Positions 18,208 to 26,708 of a DNA stretch of 64,000 nucleotides are shown one piece after another. The notes beneath the pieces are model-generated. The model was not told where the DNA came from. It worked only from the letters and a program-made list of their open reading frames with translations, and ran no database searches. The DNA is from Porticoccaceae bacterium (GTDB taxonomy: Bacteria > Pseudomonadota > Gammaproteobacteria > Pseudomonadales > Porticoccaceae). Made by a program: the position numbers and the translations under genes. The stretch covers positions 23,634 through 87,633 of the forward strand of contig CACEBC010000006.1 in assembly GCA_902557735.1 (NCBI GenBank), read 5' to 3'. Position 1 is the first letter of the stretch. Each line of letters opens with the position of its first letter.

Positions 18208-19761
18208 ATGACAGAGCGACCGAGAAATGGCAGAGTCCGAAGACCAGGCGGCGGTCGTCAAGGCAGAAAGGCTTCGCGTGAAAATGCAGTAAAAAGAGTT
18301 GCGCCGTACATTGAAAGAAAAATTCCTTACTTCGAGTACTTGAGCGAGTCCAGTCTTCAGTTGATTGAGGACAATGCTGACACATTGCTAGAAGAAATCG
18401 GCATTGATTTTCTGGATGACACAGAGGCTCTAGAAATGTGGGTTGAGGCTGGGGCGGATGTCACGGGTTCGAGAGTGCGCTTCCCCAGAGGTTTGTGTCG
18501 CCAGCTAATAAATGCCTCCGCTCCGAGAGAATATATACAGCACGCGCGAAATCCAGACCGTAGTGTAATCATCGGTGGCGATCGTACCGTGCTTGTGCCG
18601 GCTTATGGCTCCCCCTTTGTTTTTGACATTGATGAGGGGAGGCGCTATGCAACCATAGAAGACTTCCAAAACTTTGTGAAACTAGCCTACATGGCTCCTT
18701 TTATGCACCACTCTGGGGGAACGATATGCGAGCCGGTTGATTTGCCAGTTAACAAGCGTCATTTCGACATGGTTTACAGCCACCTAAAGTATAGTGATAA
18801 ACCGCTGATGGGTTCGGTGACGCATGAGGACCGCGCTCAAGACACGGTTGACATGGCAAAACTTGTCTTCGGTGATGAGTTTGTCGACCAAAACTGCGTT
18901 TTGACTAGCCTGATTAATGTGAATTCGCCCATGACCTATGATGCCACTATGCTAGGCAGTCTCAAGGTGTATGCTCGCAATAATCAGAGCACGGTCATCT
19001 CGCCATTTATCTTGGCAGGAGCAATGTCTCCCGTGACTGTAGCCGGCACAGTGACGCAGATTCTCGCTGAGGCTTTACCAGGCATGGCATTCACTCAACT
19101 CTGTCGTCCTGGCGCGCCAGTAGTTTTTGGCACATTCGCAGCTGCGGTATCTATGGCTTCGGGTGCTCCGACCTTTGGGACACCTGAGCCCAGTCAAGTG
19201 ACTTATGTTGCAGCCGCACTTGCTCGTCGTTTGGGAGTTCCCTTCAGAAGTGGTGGCGGCCTTTGTGGCTCCAAGTTGCCAGACGCTCAGGCTGCTTATG
19301 AAGCAGCTAATACGCTCCAAACAAGCGCGCTTGCTGGAGTTAATTTTATGCTGCATACGGCGGGTTGGATGGAGGGTGGCTTGGTTATGGGTTATGAAAA
19401 ATTTGTTATGGACTGTGACCAAGCGGGAATGTTATCAGTGCTGTTGAACGGCGTGGATATGTCCGAAAATGGACAGGCTATCGATGCTGTCAGAGAGGTG
19501 GGACCCGGAAAACATTACCTCGGGTCTGCGCATACGTTGAAGAATTTTGAGACCGCCTTCTATCGTTCTACCATAGCCGATAATAATAGTTTTGAACAAT
19601 GGGAGGCCGATGGGGCTTTGGATGCTTCTCAGCGGGCTAATACTCTATGGAAGAGAATGCTCGATGAGTATGTGCCACCGCCTCTAGATCCAGCTGTTGA
19701 CGAGGCCTTACTAGATTTTGTTGATCGCCGAAAAGGATCATTCGAGGACCGTGACTACTAG
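18208..19761 (+). CDS. Trimethylamine methyltransferase (MttB) family, non-pyrrolysine; candidate betaine:corrinoid methyltransferase
   Basis: This 517-residue MttB-superfamily protein should move a methyl group from a quaternary amine to its partner corrinoid protein. Visible marks include YFEYLSESSLQLIEDNADTLLEEIGIDF, HHSGGTICEPVDLP, LINVNSPMTYDATM, SPFILAGAMSPVT and VPFRSGGGLCGSKLPDAQAAYEA. There is no internal in-frame amber codon, so it is the pyrrolysine-free type that includes glycine betaine methyltransferase MtgB and proline betaine methyltransferase MtpB. It ends on TAG, but read-through would add only about 13 unrelated residues. AGGTG is best spaced for ATG 18208. The N terminus is Arg/Gly-rich. 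The adjacent dimethylglycine and sarcosine genes suggest glycine betaine as substrate. Confidence 0.85.
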   Translation: MTERPRNGRVRRPGGGRQGRKASRENAVKRVAPYIERKIPYFEYLSESSLQLIEDNADTLLEEIGIDFLDDTEALEMWVEAGADVTGSRVRFPRGLCRQLINASAPREYIQHARNPDRSVIIGGDRTVLVPAYGSPFVFDIDEGRRYATIEDFQNFVKLAYMAPFMHHSGGTICEPVDLPVNKRHFDMVYSHLKYSDKPLMGSVTHEDRAQDTVDMAKLVFGDEFVDQNCVLTSLINVNSPMTYDATMLGSLKVYARNNQSTVISPFILAGAMSPVTVAGTVTQILAEALPGMAFTQLCRPGAPVVFGTFAAAVSMASGAPTFGTPEPSQVTYVAAALARRLGVPFRSGGGLCGSKLPDAQAAYEAANTLQTSALAGVNFMLHTAGWMEGGLVMGYEKFVMDCDQAGMLSVLLNGVDMSENGQAIDAVREVGPGKHYLGSAHTLKNFETAFYRSTIADNNSFEQWEADGALDASQRANTLWKRMLDEYVPPPLDPAVDEALLDFVDRRKGSFEDRDY

Positions 19762-19781
19762 TCAAATAGGGAGAGAATGTT

Positions 19782-20483
19782 ATGTCTGAAGACGAAGAAA
19801 TAGTACTTGTCGAATTGTCCGATGACGATCTGATTTTGCAGATGCACGATGATCTTTATGACGGATTGAAGGAAGAAATCGAAGAAGGAACAAAGATTTT
19901 ACTTGACCGGGGATGGTCTGCTGAGCGGGTTCTCGGGAAAGCATTAGTGGACGGCATGACCATTGTTGGTATTGACTTTCGTGACGGCATCTTGTTCGTT
20001 CCAGAGGTCTTACTGGCGGCAAATGCCATGAAGGGCGGTATGGCGATTTTGAGACCCTTGTTGGCAGAGACAGGTGCTAAGCCGTTTGGCACGATGGTTA
20101 TTGGTACAGTAAAAGGTGATATTCATGATATTGGTAAGAATCTGGTAGCCATGATGATGGAGGGGGCGGGTTTCGAAGTCTTCGATATTGGAATAAACAA
20201 TTCGGTGGAAGATTATTTAGATGCTCTTAAACGCCACGATCCAGATATTCTGGGCATGTCAGCCCTCCTGACCACTACCATGCCATATATGAAAGTAGTT
20301 GTAGATGCATTGAAGGATAATAATCTGCGAGATCGATATATTGTGATGGTGGGGGGTGCGCCGCTAAATGAGGAGTTTGGTTTGGCAGTTGGTGCCGATG
20401 CTTACTGTCGCGATGCAGCCGAGGCAACCACCACTGCAGTTCGTTTGGTACAAGAAAATCGAGCCAGGCAAATTTCTGCATGA
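19782..20483 (+). CDS. Cognate corrinoid (B12-binding) protein of the methyltransferase system
   Basis: This 233-residue protein carries the methyl group on cobalamin between the two methyltransferases. It has an N-terminal helical cap (about residues 10-100, with the FVPEVLLAANAMKGG motif) and a Rossmann-like B12 domain with GTVKGDIHDIGKNLV, whose DxHxxG His is the lower cobalt ligand. SALLTTTM and VMVGGAP follow as in MtbC/MttC/MetH-type proteins. GGGAGAG precedes the ATG. It lies 20 bases after the MttB-like gene and overlaps the DUF1638 gene by ATGA. Confidence 0.94.
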   Translation: MSEDEEIVLVELSDDDLILQMHDDLYDGLKEEIEEGTKILLDRGWSAERVLGKALVDGMTIVGIDFRDGILFVPEVLLAANAMKGGMAILRPLLAETGAKPFGTMVIGTVKGDIHDIGKNLVAMMMEGAGFEVFDIGINNSVEDYLDALKRHDPDILGMSALLTTTMPYMKVVVDALKDNNLRDRYIVMVGGAPLNEEFGLAVGADAYCRDAAEATTTAVRLVQENRARQISA

Positions 20484-21106
20484 GGCATGGGACCCCAAAT
20501 ATGGGAACGCCGCCTCCAATCTTGATCATCGCATGTGGCGCTTTGGCAAGAGAAATTCTTGCGCTTTGCAGGGCTAATGGTTGGCAGCATGTGGATCTTA
20601 GATGCCTTAATGCTGATCTGCATAACAAGCCAAAATTGATTGCTGGCAAAGTCCAAGAAAAGATTGCTTCCTATCGTGATCGATATGACCAAATATTTGT
20701 TGCGTATGCGGATTGCGGTACGGGGGGTGATATAGACAGAGTTCTCAAGGAAACAGGGATCGAGCGCTTACCTGGTGCCCATTGTTACTCTTTCTATTCG
20801 GGTGAGTTCAGATTTAAACAATTCTCGGAACAGGAGCCTGGAACGTTTTACCTAACAGATTTTCTGGCAGAGAATTTCGATCGGATAGTAATCGGGGGAT
20901 TGGGAGTGGACGATTATCCGGAGCTGCTTGACGATTATTTTGCGAACTATAGACGGGTATTGTACCTTTCTCAGACTGAGGATGATCGACTGCTTAAAAA
21001 AGCACGGGTGGCAGCGCAAACCCTTGGACTTGAATTTGAACATCATCATTGTGGCTATGGAGAATTGGAATTAAGTTTGAAATCACAGGTTCTCAAGTTT
21101 GAGTAG
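20480..21106 (+). CDS. DUF1638 domain-containing protein
   Basis: This 208-residue protein resembles the DUF1638 family, whose function is not established but whose members are known next to corrinoid methyltransferase genes. It starts with a hydrophobic strand ending in CGALAREIL, followed by CLNADLHNKP, the conserved YADCGTGGDIDRVL and LPGAHCYSFYSG. Conserved Cys, Asp and His residues suggest metal or cofactor binding, which is inference. Translation is coupled to the corrinoid protein through the ATGA overlap, so a role in loading, repairing or supporting the corrinoid system is plausible. Confidence 0.75.
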   Translation: MRHGTPNMGTPPPILIIACGALAREILALCRANGWQHVDLRCLNADLHNKPKLIAGKVQEKIASYRDRYDQIFVAYADCGTGGDIDRVLKETGIERLPGAHCYSFYSGEFRFKQFSEQEPGTFYLTDFLAENFDRIVIGGLGVDDYPELLDDYFANYRRVLYLSQTEDDRLLKKARVAAQTLGLEFEHHHCGYGELELSLKSQVLKFE

Positions 21107-21136
21107 TCAAAGTGTGGCATTTGTAGCAGAGTTGAT

Positions 21137-21472
21137 TTGGATTTGAAAAAAATTTTAGTTTACTGGCGAGATATTCCCGCTCAAGTTATGGTGCAGCAGG
21201 GCCGCAAGCGGGGCAAAACGCTGTTAAGTCATCGTTTCCAAGCAGCTATTGATCGTGCTGCTATGAAAGCTGGCAAAGGTGGAAGCAAGGAATATTTAGA
21301 GGACTGGCGTAGAACATATGATGCCATTGGTGAGACGGGCTCTCCTCAGGAGCTGGCCGATAAGATAGCGTCTCATATTGAAAGAGACTTCTCCTCAGAG
21401 GATCTCGCAAAATTAGTTAAGCAAAAGGGTTTCGATCAATCTGAGGACTTTACAGATAGATCCTATGAATAA
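21137..21472 (+). CDS. Small 'virulence factor' domain protein
   Basis: This 111-residue basic protein begins DLKKILVYWRDIPAQVMVQQGRKRGK and fits the family named 'virulence factor' (PF13769 as remembered), small proteins of unknown function often found beside corrinoid or one-carbon genes. The name is historical and gives no function. Conserved features are the YWRDIPAQV strand and the basic stretch before FQAAIDRAAMKAG. The start is TTG at 21137; a TTG two codons later is also possible. It sits inside the demethylation operon between the DUF1638 gene and metF. Confidence 0.65.
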   Translation: MDLKKILVYWRDIPAQVMVQQGRKRGKTLLSHRFQAAIDRAAMKAGKGGSKEYLEDWRRTYDAIGETGSPQELADKIASHIERDFSSEDLAKLVKQKGFDQSEDFTDRSYE

Positions 21473-21517
21473 CATTGATTGTGATCTTTTCAGAGAAATT
21501 GACAGGTGTTTTTTGCG

Positions 21518-22468
21518 ATGCAAGATCAATCCAGCACACGAAAACAAGCTCTAGTTGATTTAGTTCGAGATGCCAGCTTGGAGGTGACTCCGACTGGTGC
21601 TGCCAAGATAACCGAATTTGGTGAGATAGTCCCAAATGGTAGCACTATTTACGTCACTTTTCTCCCGGGTGCTGATTTTGCAGAAACTATTCGGACAGTC
21701 CGCCGGCTCAAAGCCGCAGGCTATATCGCAGTCCCTCATTTTGCAGCGAGATCAATTCCTTCAGCGAAATACCTACAAGAAAATTTGGCGGTACTTCAGG
21801 GTGAAATAGGTGTAACTGAAGGCTTGTTGGTAGGGGGCAGTGTTGGTAGACCCATGGGAGATTTCGGTTCCTCTATAGAGGTGATTCGAACAGGTTTGTT
21901 TGAGAAGTATGGTTTTACCAGACTGGGATTGGCGGGGCACCCTGAGGGCAGCCCAGATATATCGGAGGCAGATTGCGATCTGGCAGTGAAGGAAAAAAAT
22001 GATTATGCAAAAAATACTGATATGACTTTATATCTTGCAACACAATTCTTATTCGAGGCTGGCCCGTTGGTGGCTTGGGAGAAGAAAATCCGTAAAGATG
22101 GAAACCGTCTGGAAATATGCGTCGGTATCCCAGGTCTGGCGACCATCAAAACGCTTTTGACTTATGCAAAACAGTGCGGGGTGGGGCCCTCTATGCGATT
22201 CTTAACGCGAAGACCAAGTGATATGATTCGATTAAGCCTACAAAAATCTTTTTTGGGACGATATTTGAACGCTCCTTCGTCAGAACCCAGTCAGTTATTG
22301 TGTGATTTGGCTCGGGCAGTAGCAGCGGATCCAGAGTGTTTGATCCGTCGTTGCCATATATATCCGTTCGGGGGACTTAAAAAATCCGCAAAGTGGATTT
22401 ATGAGGTCCAAAACGGGAATTTTGAATTTTCAGGTCGAGGTTTCGAACTTTTATCGAAGCTGCCATGA
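21518..22468 (+). CDS. metF: Methylenetetrahydrofolate reductase (MetF family)
   Basis: This 316-residue flavoprotein interconverts 5-methyl-THF and 5,10-methylene-THF. It shows the TIR barrel pattern of MetF: early VTPTGAAK, TFLPGADF, AAGYIAVPHFAAR, LVGGSVGRPMGDFGSS, GLAGHPEGSPDI, the TQFLFEAGP strand with the family Gln and Phe, and a C-terminal CHIYPFGGLKKSAKW. ATG 21518 is preferred; GTG at 21506 is an alternative. Its place between corrinoid genes suggests it runs in the oxidative direction, feeding methyl groups from the betaine to methylene-THF, rather than serving methionine synthesis. Confidence 0.85.
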   Translation: MQDQSSTRKQALVDLVRDASLEVTPTGAAKITEFGEIVPNGSTIYVTFLPGADFAETIRTVRRLKAAGYIAVPHFAARSIPSAKYLQENLAVLQGEIGVTEGLLVGGSVGRPMGDFGSSIEVIRTGLFEKYGFTRLGLAGHPEGSPDISEADCDLAVKEKNDYAKNTDMTLYLATQFLFEAGPLVAWEKKIRKDGNRLEICVGIPGLATIKTLLTYAKQCGVGPSMRFLTRRPSDMIRLSLQKSFLGRYLNAPSSEPSQLLCDLARAVAADPECLIRRCHIYPFGGLKKSAKWIYEVQNGNFEFSGRGFELLSKLP

Positions 22469-22518
22469 GTGGGTTGGTCTAAATTGTAACAACTAATCAT
22501 TGAAATCTGAGGGAAATC

Positions 22519-23412
22519 ATGACCACTACCGTAGTGAGCTCGCCTTCCAAGGAGGTCAGAATTGGATTTGATGATCCATTTGTCGTTATCGGCGAGCGAA
22601 TTAATCCAACTGGGCGAAAGATATTGGCTGCCGAAATGAAGGAGGGTAACTACAATCGTGTTGAGATGGATGCTCTGGCTCAGGTGTCCGCTGGCGCACA
22701 TATGCTAGATGTGAATGCTGGAATTCCATTAGCTGACGAACCAAGAATTTTGTCTGAGGTTATACAATTAGTTCAGTCGGTGACTGACGTCCCTCTGAGC
22801 ATCGACTCGTCTATTGTTGAAGCCCTTGAGCAAGGACTGAAGGTCTACCAAGGAAAAGCACTTGTTAACTCCGTGACTGGCGAAGAGGAGATTCTAGAGA
22901 GAGTGCTGCCTCTAGTAGCAAAATACGGAGCATCGGTAGTGGCAATCTCCAATGACGAGACAGGTATCTCTGAGGATCCTGATGTTCGTTTCGCCGTGGC
23001 AAAAAAAATCGTTGAACGGGCCGCTGATTACGGTATTCATTATAGCGATGTGATTGTCGACCCATTGGTCATGCCGATTGGCGCAATCAATTCGGCTGGT
23101 TTGCAAGTGATTCATATTGTCCGTCGGCTGCGGGAAGAATTAAAAGTTAATTCGACATGCGGGGCATCCAATGTAAGCTTTGGTTTGCCAAATCGGAGTG
23201 GAATCAATGCCGCCTTTCTGACTATGGCTATGGGAGCTGGCATGACCTCAGCCATTACTAGCCCGCTCCATCCCGAGATCATGGCAGCTGTGCGAGGCGC
23301 AGATGTGATGTTAGGCAAGGATCCCAATTGTTCCAACTGGATTAAAGCATATCGTGAACCAATAGCTGAAGGTGAGGGGCGAAAACGCAGTGGACGGCGA
23401 CGCAGAAGCTAA
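22519..23412 (+). CDS. Methyl-THF:corrinoid methyltransferase (pterin-binding, MtgA-like)
   Basis: This 297-residue protein has the dihydropteroate-synthase-like barrel used by MetH, AcsE and MtgA to pass a methyl group between corrinoid and THF. Visible motifs are VVIGERINPTGRK near residue 22, GAHMLDVNAGIP, PLSIDSS, KALVNSVTGEEE, VVAISNDETGI, DVIVDPLVMPIGA and STCGASNVSFGLPNR with its conserved Asn. GAGGG precedes the ATG. It would take methyl from the corrinoid protein and make 5-methyl-THF for MetF. The C-terminal end is Arg-rich and is overlapped by 41 bases by the start of the activase gene. Confidence 0.88.
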   Translation: MTTTVVSSPSKEVRIGFDDPFVVIGERINPTGRKILAAEMKEGNYNRVEMDALAQVSAGAHMLDVNAGIPLADEPRILSEVIQLVQSVTDVPLSIDSSIVEALEQGLKVYQGKALVNSVTGEEEILERVLPLVAKYGASVVAISNDETGISEDPDVRFAVAKKIVERAADYGIHYSDVIVDPLVMPIGAINSAGLQVIHIVRRLREELKVNSTCGASNVSFGLPNRSGINAAFLTMAMGAGMTSAITSPLHPEIMAAVRGADVMLGKDPNCSNWIKAYREPIAEGEGRKRSGRRRRS

Positions 23413-25432
23413 CAACACTTTGCAGGAATCAGTAAGGGTCGTTTTCACTCCCTCCGGGAGGCGAGGGAGTTTTCCGGCAAATATTTCGGTTTTAGATGCA
23501 GCTCGTTCTCTGGGCGTCGATATAGATTCCGTTTGTGGTGGGCGAGGCATATGTGGTCGATGCCAGATCGAGTGTTCTGAGGGATCTTTCCCAAAACTTC
23601 AAATCCATTCTTCGTTGGACCACCTGTCGAAGAAAGGTGAAGCGGAGAAAAAATTTGAACAGCTGAGAACTGCACTGTCAAAAGGTCGCCGTCTTGGTTG
23701 TCAGGCACAGCTGATAAAAAATGTTGTAATCGACGTTCCACTTGAAAGCCAAGTTCATCGTCAGGTGGTGCGAAAGGAAGCCGAGAATCGAGATATTCGC
23801 ATGGATCCCGCTACAAGACTGCATTTTATTCAGGTAGCGGAGGCCGACATTGATGAACCCAAAGGAGATATGCAACGTCTGTTAGACGCGTTGCATGAAG
23901 AGTGGCAGCTTGATGATTTAACTTTCGATAGCCAAATACTTAGGTCTCTGCAGCCTGCTTTGGCGGCTGGCAAACGTGCAATCACTGTGGCTGTTTATAA
24001 GCGTTCCAAAGTTATTGCTTTATGGTCAGGTTTTAGAGATAAAGCTCTTGGTGCGGCTATGGATATTGGATCCACCTCTATAGCTGTACACATGTGTGAT
24101 CTAGCAAGTGGTGGGGTTTTGGCAAGTGCGAGTGCTATGAATCCTCAGATTCGCTTTGGAGAGGATCTGATGAGCCGTGTATCGTATGCGATGATGCATC
24201 CAAACGGCGCTCAGGAAATGACAAGGGCGATCCGTAACGCATTAAATAAACTTATCGTTGAGGTGGTGAATCAAGTACATTCCGAAGTTGAGGATGTGCT
24301 CGAAATATCTGTAGTAGCTAATCCTATAATGCATCATATACTCTTGGGAATCAGCCCGGAAGAGCTGGGATGGGCGCCGTTTGCATTGGCGACAGATTCG
24401 TCTCTTGAAATCTTATCAAGTGAGTTGGAATTAAAAGTCAATTCTGGCGCGCGTGTTTATGTGTTGCCTTGCATAGCTGGTCATGTTGGCGCAGATGCTG
24501 CAGGAATGATCCTTGCGGAAGAGCCGCAAAATCAGGACAAGATGACACTGTTGGTTGATGTGGGTACGAACGCCGAAATTGTATTAGGCAACCGTGAACG
24601 TTTGGTGGCATGCTCAAGTCCAACAGGCCCCGCTTTCGAGGGGGCACAAATTAGTTGTGGCCAGAGAGCTGCGGCTGGAGCGATTGAGAGGGTAAGGATC
24701 GATAGAGATACTCTGGAGCCGCGCTTCAAAGTGATTGGAAGCGATCATTGGTCGGATGAAGAGCTATTTGAAAACACACCCAGTGGTGAGCTTATCACTG
24801 GGATCTGTGGTTCAGGCATCATTGAGGTGATATCGGAGATGTATTTGTCCGGTATTATTTCGGAAGATGGTGTCATTAATGGAGATCTCTGTAAACGTTC
24901 AAATCGGATTCTCTCAGACGGTCGAACTTGGTCTTATTTATTGCATTCTGCTGAAGACAACGCCGCACAGATTGTTGTGACTCAAAATGACGTTCGGCAG
25001 ATTCAATTGGCCAAGGCGGCTTTGTATGCGGGTATAAAGTTATTGATGGACCATGTTGGCTGTCGTCAGATTGAGCGAATTCGTTTGGCAGGAGCGTTTG
25101 GTAGTCACATCGATGTTCTTTGCGCAATGGTATTGGGCCTCATTCCAGACTGTGCTTTGAGTGAGGTTTCGTCTGCTGGAAATGCTGCGGGTACTGGTGC
25201 GCGAATAGCTTTGCTAAATACCCAGTCTCGACGAGTCATTGAAAAACTTGTTAGGGATATCGAAAAAATTGAGACAGCCACAGAACCAAACTTCCAAAAC
25301 TACTTCGTGAACGCAATGGCTTTCCCAAACAAAATAGATTCCTTTCCGAATCTATTCTCAATCATTGACAAACCCGAGCATAACACGAAACCTGCTTCAA
25401 AGCGTCGAAGCCGAACAAGACGACGGCTCTAG
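23372..25432 (+). CDS. RACo-type corrinoid activation protein (2Fe-2S, ASKHA, DUF4445)
   Basis: This 686-residue protein is expected to use ATP and a 2Fe-2S cluster to reduce accidentally oxidised Co(II) corrinoid back to Co(I). The N-terminal ferredoxin domain has CGGRGICGRC (Cys55, 61, 64 from the GTG start) and a fourth Cys in RRLGCQAQ. A linker follows, then an ASKHA ATPase region with GAAMDIGSTSIAVHM near residue 230, LLVDVGTNAEIVLGN, the GPAFEGA motif, GICGSGIIEVISEMY and IRLAGAFGSHID. The end is basic. GTG at 23372 overlaps the previous gene; GTG at 23390 is another option. Activases of this kind are needed wherever Co(I) corrinoid is used for methyl transfer. Confidence 0.88.
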   Translation: MRGENAVDGDAEANNTLQESVRVVFTPSGRRGSFPANISVLDAARSLGVDIDSVCGGRGICGRCQIECSEGSFPKLQIHSSLDHLSKKGEAEKKFEQLRTALSKGRRLGCQAQLIKNVVIDVPLESQVHRQVVRKEAENRDIRMDPATRLHFIQVAEADIDEPKGDMQRLLDALHEEWQLDDLTFDSQILRSLQPALAAGKRAITVAVYKRSKVIALWSGFRDKALGAAMDIGSTSIAVHMCDLASGGVLASASAMNPQIRFGEDLMSRVSYAMMHPNGAQEMTRAIRNALNKLIVEVVNQVHSEVEDVLEISVVANPIMHHILLGISPEELGWAPFALATDSSLEILSSELELKVNSGARVYVLPCIAGHVGADAAGMILAEEPQNQDKMTLLVDVGTNAEIVLGNRERLVACSSPTGPAFEGAQISCGQRAAAGAIERVRIDRDTLEPRFKVIGSDHWSDEELFENTPSGELITGICGSGIIEVISEMYLSGIISEDGVINGDLCKRSNRILSDGRTWSYLLHSAEDNAAQIVVTQNDVRQIQLAKAALYAGIKLLMDHVGCRQIERIRLAGAFGSHIDVLCAMVLGLIPDCALSEVSSAGNAAGTGARIALLNTQSRRVIEKLVRDIEKIETATEPNFQNYFVNAMAFPNKIDSFPNLFSIIDKPEHNTKPASKRRSRTRRRL

Positions 25433-25469
25433 TGTCTTGCCTAGGTAAAAAACACTTCCTCACAACATA

Positions 25470-25482
25470 ATAGTCTGACTAT
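25470..25482. promoter_or_regulatory. 13-bp palindrome overlapping a TATAAT box upstream of the GlxA-type regulator
   Basis: ATAGTCTGACTAT is a perfect 13-bp palindrome (central T), and TATAAT begins at 25481 at its right edge. It lies about 85 bases upstream of the regulator start. The arrangement would suit repression or autoregulation. No clear -35 box was found, so the promoter is tentative. Confidence 0.3.
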
Positions 25483-25567
25483 AATTCCATTCAGCTATAA
25501 ACAATCGTTTTTAAAGCATCTGATTTAATATTTGGAGCATCGCAAAAAAGGTCTGAGGAACTTCGGT

Positions 25568-26545
25568 GTGGGTAACAGCTTAAGTAATTCCGTAGCGGGC
25601 GCAACGCTGCATATAGGCTTTCTGCTTATGCCTGAATATACGCTTAGCACATTTGCAAACGCAATTTCTGTGCTTAGAATGGCTAATCGTCTCAGCGGTG
25701 AGGATCTTTACAGGCACTCGGTTTTTAGTTCTGATGGGGTTCAAGTCAAGTCGAGTTCGGGTGTTGAGGTGATCGTGGATGGCCCTCCAACCAATCCTGC
25801 AGATTTAAATGTTCTCGTTGTTTGCGGGGGCTATAACATCAGTAGTCATTGCGACAAGAGGACAATCAAACTACTCAGAGCTTGTGCCAAGAAAAAGACG
25901 CCGATCGCTGGAATATGCACCGGTAGTTATGTGTTAGCAGCTGCGGGGCTACTGGATGGTTACCGATGTACAATCCATTGGGAAAACTTAACAGCTATGC
26001 GAGAGCAATTCCCCCAGCTTGATATCTCATCTCGCTTGTTTGTGATTGATCGTGATCGCTACACATGCTCTGGAGGCATCAGTTCGATTGATTTGATGCT
26101 GAACCTCGTAGCCAGTATACATGGGCATGATTTGGTTCAGCAGATTTCGGAGCAATTCACTTGTGAAAGAGTTCGTACAGAAAATGATCCTCAGCGAGCG
26201 CCTCTAAAATATCTTATAGGCGCTAGTCAGCCTCGCCTTGTAGAGGCCGTTGCCATGATGGAGGCCAACATAGAGGAACCTTTGCGATTAGATACGATCT
26301 CTAAGGTTGTGGGTATCTCTAGGAGGCAACTGGAAAGGCTTTTCAACCGCTATTTGCACCGTTCGCCATCCCGTTACTATCTGGAATTGCGACTGTCTAG
26401 GGCACGCTTGTTACTTCTCCAATCGTCAATGCCCATGATAGAAATAGCCATCAGTTGCGGGTTTTCGACCGCACCTCATTTTAGCAAGTGCTACAGCGAC
26501 ATTTATGGCAATCCTCCAAGCAAAGAGAGGAGTTTGCGAGCTTGA
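25568..26545 (+). CDS. GlxA/GbdR-like AraC-family transcriptional regulator
   Basis: This ~325-residue regulator has an N-terminal DJ-1/PfpI-like amidotransferase fold (IGFLLMPEYTLSTFANAISVLRMAN, VVCGGYN, IAGICTGSYVLAAAGLLDG) and a C-terminal AraC DNA-binding domain (ISRRQLERLFNRYLHRSPSRYYLELRLSRARLLL). In Pseudomonas, GbdR of this family senses glycine betaine and dimethylglycine and activates the betaine and sarcosine genes. Its place between the corrinoid operon and soxBDAG strongly suggests the same role here. GTG at 25568, eight bases after AGGA, is taken as start; TTG at 25532 is an alternative. Confidence 0.85.
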   Translation: MGNSLSNSVAGATLHIGFLLMPEYTLSTFANAISVLRMANRLSGEDLYRHSVFSSDGVQVKSSSGVEVIVDGPPTNPADLNVLVVCGGYNISSHCDKRTIKLLRACAKKKTPIAGICTGSYVLAAAGLLDGYRCTIHWENLTAMREQFPQLDISSRLFVIDRDRYTCSGGISSIDLMLNLVASIHGHDLVQQISEQFTCERVRTENDPQRAPLKYLIGASQPRLVEAVAMMEANIEEPLRLDTISKVVGISRRQLERLFNRYLHRSPSRYYLELRLSRARLLLLQSSMPMIEIAISCGFSTAPHFSKCYSDIYGNPPSKERSLRA

Positions 26546-26708
26546 TCGATCATTGCTGCTGCACTAGAATGGTGGAGATCTAATTGGTCAGCGAGAAGAT
26601 TGTTAACATTTCTTGAATTATTCGCTGTTTGCCTGTGCCAGCTTACTGCTTGAGCTGGTTTATGGTTGCACCAACGATGCGTTCTGCGCACTTACCGACC
26701 ACTTAAAA

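Noticed and set aside
18208..19761. Possible pyrrolysine (amber-coded) MttB
   Set aside because: The only TAG is the terminal codon; reading through adds about 13 unrelated residues before another stop, and the protein is already full length for the pyrrolysine-free family.
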